Shown here in pieces: positions 1-7,032 of a DNA stretch of 17,506 nucleotides (position 1 is its first letter; every line of letters begins with the position of its first letter). The translations under genes were made by a program, and so were the position numbers. Under the pieces are notes generated by a model, which was given only the letters and a program-made list of their open reading frames with translations, was not told where the DNA came from and made no database searches. This stretch comes from Brumimicrobium sp964346075 (GTDB lineage Bacteria > Bacteroidota > Bacteroidia > Flavobacteriales_D > Crocinitomicaceae). The stretch spans positions 1 through 17,506 of the forward strand of contig CAYFTH010000060.1 of the NCBI GenBank assembly GCA_964346075.1. The letters run 5' to 3'.

Positions 1-90
1 GAGGTTTTTCCAACGGAAGAGGGGGGGGGAATACATTTTAAAGGAGAACGAGAAAGGATAGATGTTTTATTTGAACGCGTTCTGCTATAA
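1..90 (+). CDS. possible C-terminal tail of an unidentified protein (5' partial)
   Basis: Frame 1 is open from the first base of the window for 29 codons and ends at TAA (88-90). The predicted tail is rich in Glu, Arg and Lys and ends in an amphipathic, helix-like stretch (ERIDVLFERVLL), which looks more like a real protein end than random sequence. The other two plus frames stop within about 40 bp. The G9 run at 21-29 supplies its consecutive glycines. I do not recognise the family, and an open frame this short could arise by chance. If real, the gene converges on the DUF2279 gene, whose stop is at 411. Confidence 0.35.
   Translation, partial: EVFPTEEGGGIHFKGERERIDVLFERVLL
21..29. repeat. 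homopolymer run of nine G
   Basis: Nine consecutive G in an otherwise AT-rich stretch. It lies inside the possible partial reading frame at 1-90, where it encodes glycine. Runs of this length are prone to slipped-strand length change, and also to sequencing or assembly error. Confidence 0.9.
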
Positions 91-410
91 ACTTGAAAGT
101 AAGGTGTATTGTAGAGCGAATATTTGATCGAATAGTTACTGCAGATGCGAATAATTAAAGGTGAGATGACGTGAATCATATGTTCAATGCAAGGGTAAGT
201 GTAAATATAATTATTCCATTCGATTTGTTGGTATGCTGGATATTGCAAGATTTTGAACTTGATTTATGATAAAAATTCAAAAGAGAGGAACGATAAGTGA
301 TATTATTTTACGGTGTGGATCTTTCATTGAATAGGATAATAGCTTTGTTTGAGCAAAAATTGATCTTCAGCATGGAGTGATTACGCGATTTGATCAAAGA
401 TTTTTCTTCC
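91..410. other. AT-rich spacer between possible convergent genes, no gene seen
   Basis: This 320 bp stretch has stops in all frames, and I see no coding region, tRNA or repeat family. Near its right end is a weak imperfect hairpin: AAAAATTGATC (355-365) can pair with GATCA (392-396) and ATTTTT (400-405) with a 3-nt bulge. It lies just past the DUF2279 stop and would end in U-rich sequence, so it could be a weak terminator, but the stem is almost all A-T and the loop is 26 nt. Confidence 0.5.
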
Positions 411-1322
411 TTAGAAGTAAATTGGATATCCTCGAATGCCATTTTTACTTACTTCCAGAGCAGGGAAGGGGATTTTAATATGGTTAAATAAGCTAAAAAT
501 CGTTTTAAGAAAATCACTTTTTACGTTAATTTGAGTCAAATCAATGTCCAGTGAAAAGAGGTATTGGCGGTACGCATTGAAGTTGAGTGCAGTTCCGCCG
601 GCATCAGTGATGGAGAAATTATTTTTGACGCCATGCAGCTTTTCGTCCACACTATATCCAATAGCGAAATTGAGCCATTTCGGAAAACGACGTGACTTGT
701 TCAAAAAACGCGAGGGATTGATGGACAGCCAATAGGTTTGGCCGTTGTAATCTTTTAAGAGGCGAGAAGCCGTAGAATTTCCCAAAACACCAGGACGATA
801 CTGCGCATAGGGTGAAAAATGGGTACTGAAGGTGAGTTGAAAGCGCTGTTCCTGCCATAACAGATCTTGCCATAAATACCATCCACTTCCGAGGGCATTG
901 GCACCAACATCACTCCAGGAGAACCCCCAATTTTTGGCGTGACCATCTAATGCCTCAAAACTAGTCAAGTACCCAAATGAAATGGCAGAACCGATGATCC
1001 TGCTTTTTGAAGGTGATACACCGCTCCATTGGTACAGTTCACTTGTTTTTTGCGCGAGTAGTTGACCGGCGTAAAAGTGTCCCACTTTGTCCATTTGCAT
1101 CCATTGCTTTGAATCGTCAAAAAACTGAAATTCACCACCCCAATTGTCTGCGTACCAGATTTGATGTAACCCGATGAGTGAGCCTGTCCAGGTAGCTCCA
1201 ATAAAAGCTGAAGCTCCTATCATTCTTCCTTCGCGCAGCGTGTCGCTTGGTTCAAAAAACTGAGATTGTCCCCGACCGTTTAACGCGAACAGAATAATGA
1301 AGGGGATGATTACCTTACGCAT
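411..1322 (-). CDS. DUF2279 (YfiM-like) envelope protein
   Basis: This 303-residue protein has an N-terminal hydrophobic signal (residues 3-14, then GRGQS), so it should be exported. Residues about 70-150 carry the features I associate with DUF2279: DKVGH at 78-82, FEALDG at 122-127 and SDVGANALG at 137-145. The family is annotated as a predicted periplasmic or outer-membrane protein without known biochemical function. The C-terminal half is rich in aromatic residues, and the chain ends in PIYF; a terminal aromatic is common in outer-membrane beta-barrel proteins, so an outer-membrane location is an inference. The ATG at 1320-1322 directly precedes the signal sequence. It follows the YceI-fusion gene in the same direction after 112 bp with no clear terminator between, so cotranscription is possible. 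Confidence 0.78.
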   Translation of the reverse strand: MRKVIIPFIILFALNGRGQSQFFEPSDTLREGRMIGASAFIGATWTGSLIGLHQIWYADNWGGEFQFFDDSKQWMQMDKVGHFYAGQLLAQKTSELYQWSGVSPSKSRIIGSAISFGYLTSFEALDGHAKNWGFSWSDVGANALGSGWYLWQDLLWQEQRFQLTFSTHFSPYAQYRPGVLGNSTASRLLKDYNGQTYWLSINPSRFLNKSRRFPKWLNFAIGYSVDEKLHGVKNNFSITDAGGTALNFNAYRQYLFSLDIDLTQINVKSDFLKTIFSLFNHIKIPFPALEVSKNGIRGYPIYF

Positions 1323-1434
1323 GGACTAAAAGTAATATTTTTCGAGCACTGTACTGATTGATTTTCATTGGAAAGCTACCCAAAATCAAAGAAAATAAAG
1401 CAATAAAATTTTCCATTATCCGCTGAACGGTGAA

Positions 1435-3102
1435 CTATTTTTCTTCCAGTTGCACTTCAAAATTGAAATCAACGACGTTTCCTAATTTTGCGGAAGGATC
1501 CATTCCGTAGGCTGTACGATCGAGTTGCGATTGTCCCCATAAAATGGCCACTTTCCCACCATCACTTTCCCCAGTTCCGAGGAGCTTTAATTCTACCTCC
1601 AATGGATTCGAAGTTCCAAGCATGGTAAATGTACCATTGAGCAGGTAGGTATCACCATTTTTCTTAAATCCTTTCGCTTTGTAGGTCATTTTAGGATATT
1701 GTTCCTCGTAAAAATAGTCCTCGCTCATCAAGCTTTCATCGCGCATCGAGTTATATGTTGTTAGTGAAGCAACTTGCATAACTACAGATAACGTTGATTC
1801 TTTCAGATCCTCAGCGATAGATACCTCTCCAGAAATCCGTTGAATAGCTCCTTCTGTTCTACCATCTGGTGGCCCTAGAGCAAATGTAATTTGCGATTGT
1901 TCTTGATTAATCGTCCATTCGCCCGTTGCTTCTTGAAGGTCTTTGCCTTCTGGTGTATCCTGCGCTTTGTCAGAGGTTTTCTCTTTTTTACCGGAATCAG
2001 AAGAAGCAGTGGCGCTTTCTTTTTCAATTCCAAGATCGGCATAATCAATTTTAGAGCTCGTGGTTACTGGTTTTATGGAAGGTAATATTAAAAGTGCTGT
2101 TCCTAATGTGATTAATTTCAAGGCAATCAACGAACTATTCTTGAATATCGTGAATACTACACTCAATAGTGCGATGGATGTGATCATTCCTCCAATGGTA
2201 AGAACACCTCCGAGTCGTTCTAGCTGTGTGTAGGCAAAACCTAATAGAACAACTGCTAGTAGTGGAATAAAAAGAGCAAAAAATGTAAGAATAACCTTCC
2301 ATTTTCCAGTATTGTATCTCGCCAATTTCATAAATAGCTCATGAAATAAAATCATAAAACCGGCTACAAAAGCGCCTTCGAGTACTTCACCACGGGTAAA
2401 ATCTAGTTGATCAAAGCCACCCATATTCAGGTATATTGGAACAAAAACTAAAAGGATTAACGCTCCACTTGCCGAGGAAAGAATATCATTTTGCAACCCT
2501 ACTTTATTACGTGCGATAAGTGTAGCGGACAGATGAAATGTACCTGCTAAAAGTAATCCGAGATTCCCAAGCAAAAAGGATCCCAACACGGCAATTCCAC
2601 CAATAAAAGCGTAGGATACGAGACTTTCAAGATAATTTTCCTCGTGTTCTGCCCATTTAATCGAACCGAAGCGGATAATTAAATTGCTGATTCCGAGTTT
2701 GGCAAGATGAGTGAGAAAAGGTACAGAAGCAGAGATAAGTGCGATAAGAAATACATCCAATGCACGGTCTATACCAAAGCCCATGTAAGTTATTTCTTCA
2801 ATATAAGGCATCAGTAGTAGAGCAAGTGCAGCAAGTAACGGGATAAGGTTCCACCATACCTGGGTTTTGTGTTTAGTTATTTCTCCTACAAAAAAGTGAA
2901 TACTCAAGATTGATATGAGCACAGTAGACAACATGAATTGATGATCGGATGAATAACTGAAGAAATCCATGGAAAGAATCAATGTTGCTAAACCGAGAAT
3001 GAAGTAGCTGATTGATTTAACGGATTCGTAGCGATTACGAGCATAAGCAATAGTCGCTAGCATTCCCGCAAAAAGTGTAAAAAGTCCAATAATTGTTACC
3101 AT
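1435..3102 (-). CDS. polytopic membrane protein with C-terminal YceI-like domain
   Basis: From the ATG at 3100-3102 this is 555 residues; a frame extension upstream would need a TTG start and adds nothing domain-like. Residues 1-360 contain about 11 hydrophobic segments, beginning with MVTIIGLFTLFAGMLA, and I do not recognise this membrane domain. A polar linker rich in Ser, Lys and Glu covers about 365-393. Residues 395-555 look like a YceI domain: GEWTINQEQSQITF, then TYNSMRDESLMSEDYF, then YPKMTYKAKGF, GTFTMLGTSNPLEVEL and DRTAYGMDPSAKLGNVVDF. Characterised YceI proteins are small secreted lipocalin-like proteins that bind isoprenoid lipids. Here the domain is presumably tethered to a membrane, on its outer face. 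The gene lies downstream of rpsA but beyond its terminator, with a candidate promoter of its own. Confidence 0.82.
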   Translation of the reverse strand: MVTIIGLFTLFAGMLATIAYARNRYESVKSISYFILGLATLILSMDFFSYSSDHQFMLSTVLISILSIHFFVGEITKHKTQVWWNLIPLLAALALLLMPYIEEITYMGFGIDRALDVFLIALISASVPFLTHLAKLGISNLIIRFGSIKWAEHEENYLESLVSYAFIGGIAVLGSFLLGNLGLLLAGTFHLSATLIARNKVGLQNDILSSASGALILLVFVPIYLNMGGFDQLDFTRGEVLEGAFVAGFMILFHELFMKLARYNTGKWKVILTFFALFIPLLAVVLLGFAYTQLERLGGVLTIGGMITSIALLSVVFTIFKNSSLIALKLITLGTALLILPSIKPVTTSSKIDYADLGIEKESATASSDSGKKEKTSDKAQDTPEGKDLQEATGEWTINQEQSQITFALGPPDGRTEGAIQRISGEVSIAEDLKESTLSVVMQVASLTTYNSMRDESLMSEDYFYEEQYPKMTYKAKGFKKNGDTYLLNGTFTMLGTSNPLEVELKLLGTGESDGGKVAILWGQSQLDRTAYGMDPSAKLGNVVDFNFEVQLEEK

Positions 3103-3118
3103 GGTAAATAATTTAGAG

Positions 3119-3149
3119 CAAATGTAGAATAAAAATAACAATAAACAAG
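3119..3149 (-). promoter_or_regulatory. candidate promoter of the membrane-YceI gene
   Basis: Read on the minus strand, TACATTTG (3126-3119) matches the Bacteroidota -7 element TAnnTTTG exactly, and CTTG (3149-3146) supplies the upstream TTG at a 19-bp spacing, within the known 17-23. Transcription would start near 3112, only about 10 nt before the ATG at 3102. This also argues against the upstream TTG start at 3141. Confidence 0.42.
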
Positions 3150-3265
3150 AGAACGATGTTCATGGCGGATGTCAATCGTTTTCATTTATGGGGCGAAAGA
3201 TAAATAAGATGTACGATTTTTGGTGTGAACCCGATTAATCTTTAGTTTATTGTAAAGAGGTCCAT

Positions 3266-3297
3266 AAAAAAAGGCTACCTCAAAAGAGATAGCCTTT
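3266..3297 (-). terminator. intrinsic terminator of rpsA
   Basis: On the minus strand this reads as a 12-bp stem (AAAGGCTATCTC with GAGGTAGCCTTT, one G-U pair), a TTTT loop and a run of six T. The left arm occupies 3286-3297, the loop 3282-3285, the right arm 3270-3281, and the T run is the A run at 3266-3271. It begins about 24 bp after the rpsA stop codon, the expected place for a rho-independent terminator. Confidence 0.92.
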
Positions 3298-3320
3298 AAA
3301 TATTTGGAGTGGATTAGGAC

Positions 3321-5120
3321 TTATTTTTCGTCGTCCTTACCGTCCATTTTATCTTTTAAAGCTGCAAGCGCATCAAGATCTCCAAGTGTAGATTTCTCTC
3401 CACCTTTATTCACATCTTTCATGGCTTTAGAAGCACCTTTTTTGCCACCAGAAGATTTCTTAGTGGTTGGTTTGTCTTCTCCTTCCTCAAAAGTACGTAG
3501 ATGAGAGACAACGATTTTCTTAGCATCTTTATTAAATTCGATCACTTTGAAATTCAATTGCTCATCAACTTTTGCGTTAGAGCCATCTTCTTTGCGCATG
3601 TGCTTGGCTGGGCATATAGCCTCAACACCATAAGGCAAGGAAACAATACCTGATTTATCTTTCATATCGATAATTGTTCCTTGGTGCTCAGAACCTTCTC
3701 CGAAGATTGTTTCAAATACATCCCATGGGTTTTCTTCCAATTGTTTGTGACCGAGTGAAATGCGACGATTTTCTTTATCGATTTCCAAAACAACAACTTC
3801 CATAGGATCACCCACTTTACAGAATTCGGATGGGTGCTTAATCTTCTTCTGCCAAGAAAGGTCAGAAATGTGAATCAATCCATCAACACCTTCTTCTAGC
3901 TCAACAAATACACCGAAGTTCGTAAAGTTACGAACCTTAGCCTCATGTTTAGAGTCAACAGGGTATCGTTTCTCGATGTCAGACCAAGGATCTGGCATCA
4001 ATTGTTTGATTCCGAGTGACATTTTACGGTCCTCGCGGTCAAGTGTCAAAATAACAGCTTCCACTTCATCTCCTACGCTAAGGAAATCTTGAGCTGTTCT
4101 CAAGTGCTGTGACCAACTCATTTCTGAAACGTGTATCAATCCTTCAACACCAGGCGCGATTTCAACAAAAGCACCGTAATCTGCAAGAACTACTACTTTT
4201 CCTTTCACTTTATCACCAACGTTCATACTCTCATCAAGTGCGTCCCAAGGGTGAGACTGAAGTTGTTTTAATCCAAGTGCAATACGTTTTTTATCATCAT
4301 CAAAGTCGAGAATTACAACATTTAATTTCTGATCCAGTTCCACAACTTCTTCTGGATGATTAACACGACCCCATGAAAGGTCCGTGATGTGAATCAATCC
4401 GTCAACTCCTCCAAGGTCGATAAATACACCATAAGATGTGATGTTTTTAACAGTACCTTCAAGTACCTGACCTTTTTCAAGTCCGGAAATAATTTGTTTC
4501 TTCTGTTCTTCGAGCTCTGCTTCGATCAATGCCTTGTGCGAAACAACAACATTTTTGAATTCCTGGTTAATTTTTACTACACGGAATTCCATGTCTTTTC
4601 CGACATACATGTCGTAGTCGCGAATAGGTTTAACATCGATTTGAGAACCAGGCAAGAATGCCTCAATTCCAAATACATCAACGATCAAACCACCTTTCGT
4701 ACGGCATTTAACGTGACCTGTAATCACTTCTCCCGTTTTGAGAGCGTCGTTAACACGGTCCCATGCGTGGTGCATTCTCGCCGTCTTGTGAGAAACGACA
4801 AGCTGACCCGTTTTGTCTTCTTGAGCCTCTACGTACACGACTACATCGTCACCTACTGCTAAATCTGGATTGTAGCGAAATTCGTTAATTGGAATTACAC
4901 CTTCAGATTTGTAGCCGATATTTACCACAACTTCACGTGCTGTCAAAGAAACTACCGTTCCGGTAATGACTTCTTTTTCATTAATTGAAGTTAGTGTTTC
5001 TTCGTACGTGTCTGCGTACTCGGCATGTTCTGCCTGACTGTAACCCTCGTTTGCGAGCGCGTCCCAGTCAAATTCAGGATCTCCCTGATCAATTACTTTG
5101 TTTTCTGCCATATTGGGCAT
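3321..5120 (-). CDS. rpsA: 30S ribosomal protein S1
   Basis: Ribosomal protein S1 of 599 residues, which binds mRNA on the small subunit and helps initiation. Six S1 RNA-binding repeats are visible at about 50-112, 130-196, 217-285, 302-372, 389-459 and 476-541. Repeats 3 to 5 carry the clearest signature (YGVFIDLGGVDGLIHITDLSW at 230-250, and equivalents at 315-336 and 402-423). Residues 545-599 form a charged Lys/Gly/Asp tail. Two in-frame ATGs exist, at 5120 and 5111 (MAENK); the second resembles usual S1 starts, and neither has a Shine-Dalgarno sequence. The gene has its own promoter, an unusual leader with a 10-bp inverted repeat, and a strong terminator, so it is probably transcribed alone. 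The cmk gene often found before rpsA in other bacteria is absent here. Confidence 0.98.
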   Translation of the reverse strand: MPNMAENKVIDQGDPEFDWDALANEGYSQAEHAEYADTYEETLTSINEKEVITGTVVSLTAREVVVNIGYKSEGVIPINEFRYNPDLAVGDDVVVYVEAQEDKTGQLVVSHKTARMHHAWDRVNDALKTGEVITGHVKCRTKGGLIVDVFGIEAFLPGSQIDVKPIRDYDMYVGKDMEFRVVKINQEFKNVVVSHKALIEAELEEQKKQIISGLEKGQVLEGTVKNITSYGVFIDLGGVDGLIHITDLSWGRVNHPEEVVELDQKLNVVILDFDDDKKRIALGLKQLQSHPWDALDESMNVGDKVKGKVVVLADYGAFVEIAPGVEGLIHVSEMSWSQHLRTAQDFLSVGDEVEAVILTLDREDRKMSLGIKQLMPDPWSDIEKRYPVDSKHEAKVRNFTNFGVFVELEEGVDGLIHISDLSWQKKIKHPSEFCKVGDPMEVVVLEIDKENRRISLGHKQLEENPWDVFETIFGEGSEHQGTIIDMKDKSGIVSLPYGVEAICPAKHMRKEDGSNAKVDEQLNFKVIEFNKDAKKIVVSHLRTFEEGEDKPTTKKSSGGKKGASKAMKDVNKGGEKSTLGDLDALAALKDKMDGKDDEK

Positions 5121-5139
5121 GTTTTAATTGTATTTCAAG

Positions 5140-5190
5140 TAACTCCAATAATCTTGAAAGAAATTGTTGTTGTCGTCTGAATTGGAGTTA
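5140..5190 (-). promoter_or_regulatory. long-loop inverted repeat in the rpsA leader
   Basis: TAACTCCAAT (5140-5149) and ATTGGAGTTA (5181-5190) are perfect 10-bp reverse complements separated by 31 bases. Given the promoter at 5214-5244, both arms lie in the roughly 87-nt leader of the rpsA mRNA, and the 3' arm ends 19 nt before the ATG. The intervening segment is rich in A and C on the mRNA. A role in autogenous control of S1 is a guess by analogy with other ribosomal protein genes. Confidence 0.5.
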
Positions 5191-5310
5191 ACGACATTTT
5201 CAAAATTGAAGGGCAAAGATAAAGTTATTAGTTTGAACCACAAAGGAATTATGGAAATTGTTAGGACATAAAGGTGAGGCATTTGGCTGAGTCAATCAAA
5301 ATGTCGTTAA
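5188..5310. repeat. 13-bp inverted repeats flanking the rpsA promoter
   Basis: TTAACGACATTTT (5188-5200) and AAAATGTCGTTAA (5298-5310) are perfect reverse complements with 97 bp between them, and the predicted rpsA promoter lies inside. The left copy overlaps the leader hairpin arm by three bases. The match is unlikely to be chance in a spacer of this size, but its role is unknown. Confidence 0.8.
5214..5244 (-). promoter_or_regulatory. rpsA promoter
   Basis: On the minus strand TTTG (5244-5241), 19 bases, then TATCTTTG (5221-5214) fits the Bacteroidota consensus TTTG-N19-TAnnTTTG at every specified base. Transcription should begin near 5207, giving a leader of about 87 nt. The rest of this 315 bp spacer (5311-5435) shows no gene and no convincing terminator for the upstream lipoprotein gene. 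Confidence 0.72.
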
Positions 5311-5435
5311 TAGCTAAAAGATGCATTACAAGTTTTGATGAATTTGAGTAGCAATAAACAGCGTTTCATGTCAATAGCTACAGTGGTACAGAGCAATAAG
5401 CAATGCTTGATTCAAGTAGCTCAATCACCGGGTTT

Positions 5436-6065
5436 TTAATAATTAAACTCGTAGTAAACGGTGTCAAAAGGCGTGTTATAAACACTGTCCATACCATTGG
5501 ACTCATTACCATTTACCCAGTAATAAAATTTCATGTAGCGATTGGCATCGTTCGGACAAATGACAGTGGTGTCTACGTCGCCGTAATAATAATAGAATCC
5601 ATTTGCGCAACAGATCTCACAATTTTCTTTACCTGTATCTTTTAGTAATTTAAATTCATCGCTTGGGTCAGGTTGGTTATTTTTAATAACAAAAGCTGTC
5701 CAGGATTGAGCTTCCATATCAAAGTCAAAAGTATTTATCGCTGATGTGCTTAGTTCAGCGAAAGGAACGAGATGATCAATAGTGAAATACTTTTCTTTCT
5801 TAAAATTGAGGCGTACGCTTTCGTATTTGTCATTTTTTATTTCAAAAGAATAATGTCCTTCACTGTCTGTTTGTACAGTTTCTTCCAGGTCGTCAAACGA
5901 AGAACCAAGTGGTTGCGTAAAGAGCTTTACGCTAACACCATCCAATCCGCTACCGTCGAGTGAATTACTGATGACACCTTCTATTTGAATAGTGACGTCA
6001 TCTTTTTTGCACCTCATGTTAACGAAAAGCAACAACGCTATAATGACAATCTTGAATAGTTTCAT
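5436..6065 (-). CDS. predicted lipoprotein with carboxypeptidase-regulatory-like domain
   Basis: Starting at the ATG 6063-6065 gives 209 residues; an upstream GTG would add 11 residues before the signal peptide and is unlikely. The N-terminus MKLFKIVIIALLLFVNMRC followed by KKDD looks like a Bacteroidota lipoprotein leader, although Arg just before the Cys is atypical. Residues about 25-100 resemble a carboxypeptidase-regulatory-like beta sandwich (IEGVISNSLDGSGLDGVSVKLF, then TDSEGHYSFEI), often seen in cell-surface proteins. The C-terminal half has a Cys cluster and a Tyr-rich stretch (CEICCANGFYYYYGDVD) and a later CPND. I do not recognise a specific family. It lies 55 bp after miaA in the same direction, probably the last gene of that operon. 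Confidence 0.7.
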   Translation of the reverse strand: MKLFKIVIIALLLFVNMRCKKDDVTIQIEGVISNSLDGSGLDGVSVKLFTQPLGSSFDDLEETVQTDSEGHYSFEIKNDKYESVRLNFKKEKYFTIDHLVPFAELSTSAINTFDFDMEAQSWTAFVIKNNQPDPSDEFKLLKDTGKENCEICCANGFYYYYGDVDTTVICPNDANRYMKFYYWVNGNESNGMDSVYNTPFDTVYYEFNY

Positions 6066-6120
6066 TCTCACAAATATAAAGTAAAAAAACAGGTTCACCT
6101 AATGCAATTTGAGGTAACGT

Positions 6121-7023
6121 TTAGTCTAATTGTTTAAGGCATTCCGCTAACATCGCGTCGGATTGTTGAAAAGGAATCCAATGAATTAATGGATTTCTCC
6201 TGAACCAGGTTAATTGACGTTTTGCATAGCGGCGCGTATTGCGTTGAATAAGTGCGATCATTGTTGAACGGTCGATTTCGTCATTGAAATACTGGAAGAA
6301 CTCCTTATATCCAACTGTGTTCAAAGCGGTATACTCTTTTTTTGCAAACAATAATCGAGCTTCATCTTCGAGTCCTTGGTCGATCATGTCCAGAACGCGC
6401 TGATTAATTCTGTCGTAGAGTATATCTCTGGGAACATCAATGGCAAAATAGTGTGTCTGAAAAGGACGTCTTTTTTTGGATCGGCTGCGCAATTGAGAAA
6501 AAGGTGTTCCGGTAATTGAAATCACCTCTAGTGCCCGAATGAGTCGGACCGGATTATTTTTGTCCACCTCCTCGTAATATGCAGGATCTTTTTCCCGAAG
6601 TTGTTCTTGAAGACCTTCAAGACCGTTGGCGTTGTAAAAGGCATTCAGTTCTAATCTGACCTCCTCAGAGTGAGGTAACTGATCCGTTCCATAAATTAAT
6701 GCATCGATAAACATGCCCGATCCCCCCACTAAGATGACGTATTCATTTTTTTTGAAAAGCTTTTCCAGGCGTTGCAAAGCAAGCCTTTCGAATGTGCCAG
6801 CTGACAAGGGTTCTTCTATGCTGTGCGAATCGATGAAATAATGCCGGACACCCTGCATTTCTTTACGCGTTGGTTTAGCCGTTCCAATGCTCATCTCTTT
6901 GTAGAATTGGCGACTGTCTGCCGAAATTATGGGGCATTTCAATGCCTTAGCTAATGCAACTGACAGCGAGGTTTTTCCGCTTGCTGTGGGGCCAGCTATT
7001 ACAATGATATTCTGTTGTGCCAT
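6121..7023 (-). CDS. miaA: tRNA dimethylallyltransferase
   Basis: MiaA transfers a dimethylallyl group to N6 of A37 in tRNAs that read codons starting with U, the first step toward the ms2i6A modification that stabilises codon pairing. The 300-residue length is normal. Residues 11-18 are the P-loop GPTASGKT, 36-39 are DSRQ, followed by the conserved IGTAKPT; later come LVGGSGMF, GYKEF and the tRNA-contacting region TRRYAKRQLTWFRRN near the C-terminus. The ATG at 7021-7023 lies 9 bp after the stop of the M13 peptidase gene, so the two are almost certainly cotranscribed. Nothing appears missing. Confidence 0.97.
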   Translation of the reverse strand: MAQQNIIVIAGPTASGKTSLSVALAKALKCPIISADSRQFYKEMSIGTAKPTRKEMQGVRHYFIDSHSIEEPLSAGTFERLALQRLEKLFKKNEYVILVGGSGMFIDALIYGTDQLPHSEEVRLELNAFYNANGLEGLQEQLREKDPAYYEEVDKNNPVRLIRALEVISITGTPFSQLRSRSKKRRPFQTHYFAIDVPRDILYDRINQRVLDMIDQGLEDEARLLFAKKEYTALNTVGYKEFFQYFNDEIDRSTMIALIQRNTRRYAKRQLTWFRRNPLIHWIPFQQSDAMLAECLKQLD

Positions 7024-7032
7024 GAAACGCTG

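Noticed and set aside
73..82. GAACGCGTTC palindrome
   Set aside because: Only 10 bp, single copy, and probably within coding sequence; no partner site was seen.
149..216. 9-bp inverted repeat GAATAATTA/TAATTATTC
   Set aside because: Almost entirely A-T with a 50-bp loop in AT-rich DNA; expected by chance.
355..405. Imperfect hairpin after the DUF2279 gene as a terminator
   Set aside because: Weak A-T stem with bulge and 26-nt loop, and the T run is part of the stem; not strong enough for a separate call.
4389..4862. 157-codon plus-strand frame inside rpsA
   Set aside because: Antisense shadow of the well-supported S1 coding sequence, with no domain character.
5188..5310. Invertible phase-variable promoter for rpsA
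   Set aside because: Repeats are short, no invertase gene is nearby, and turning off an essential ribosomal protein gene is implausible; kept only as an unexplained repeat.
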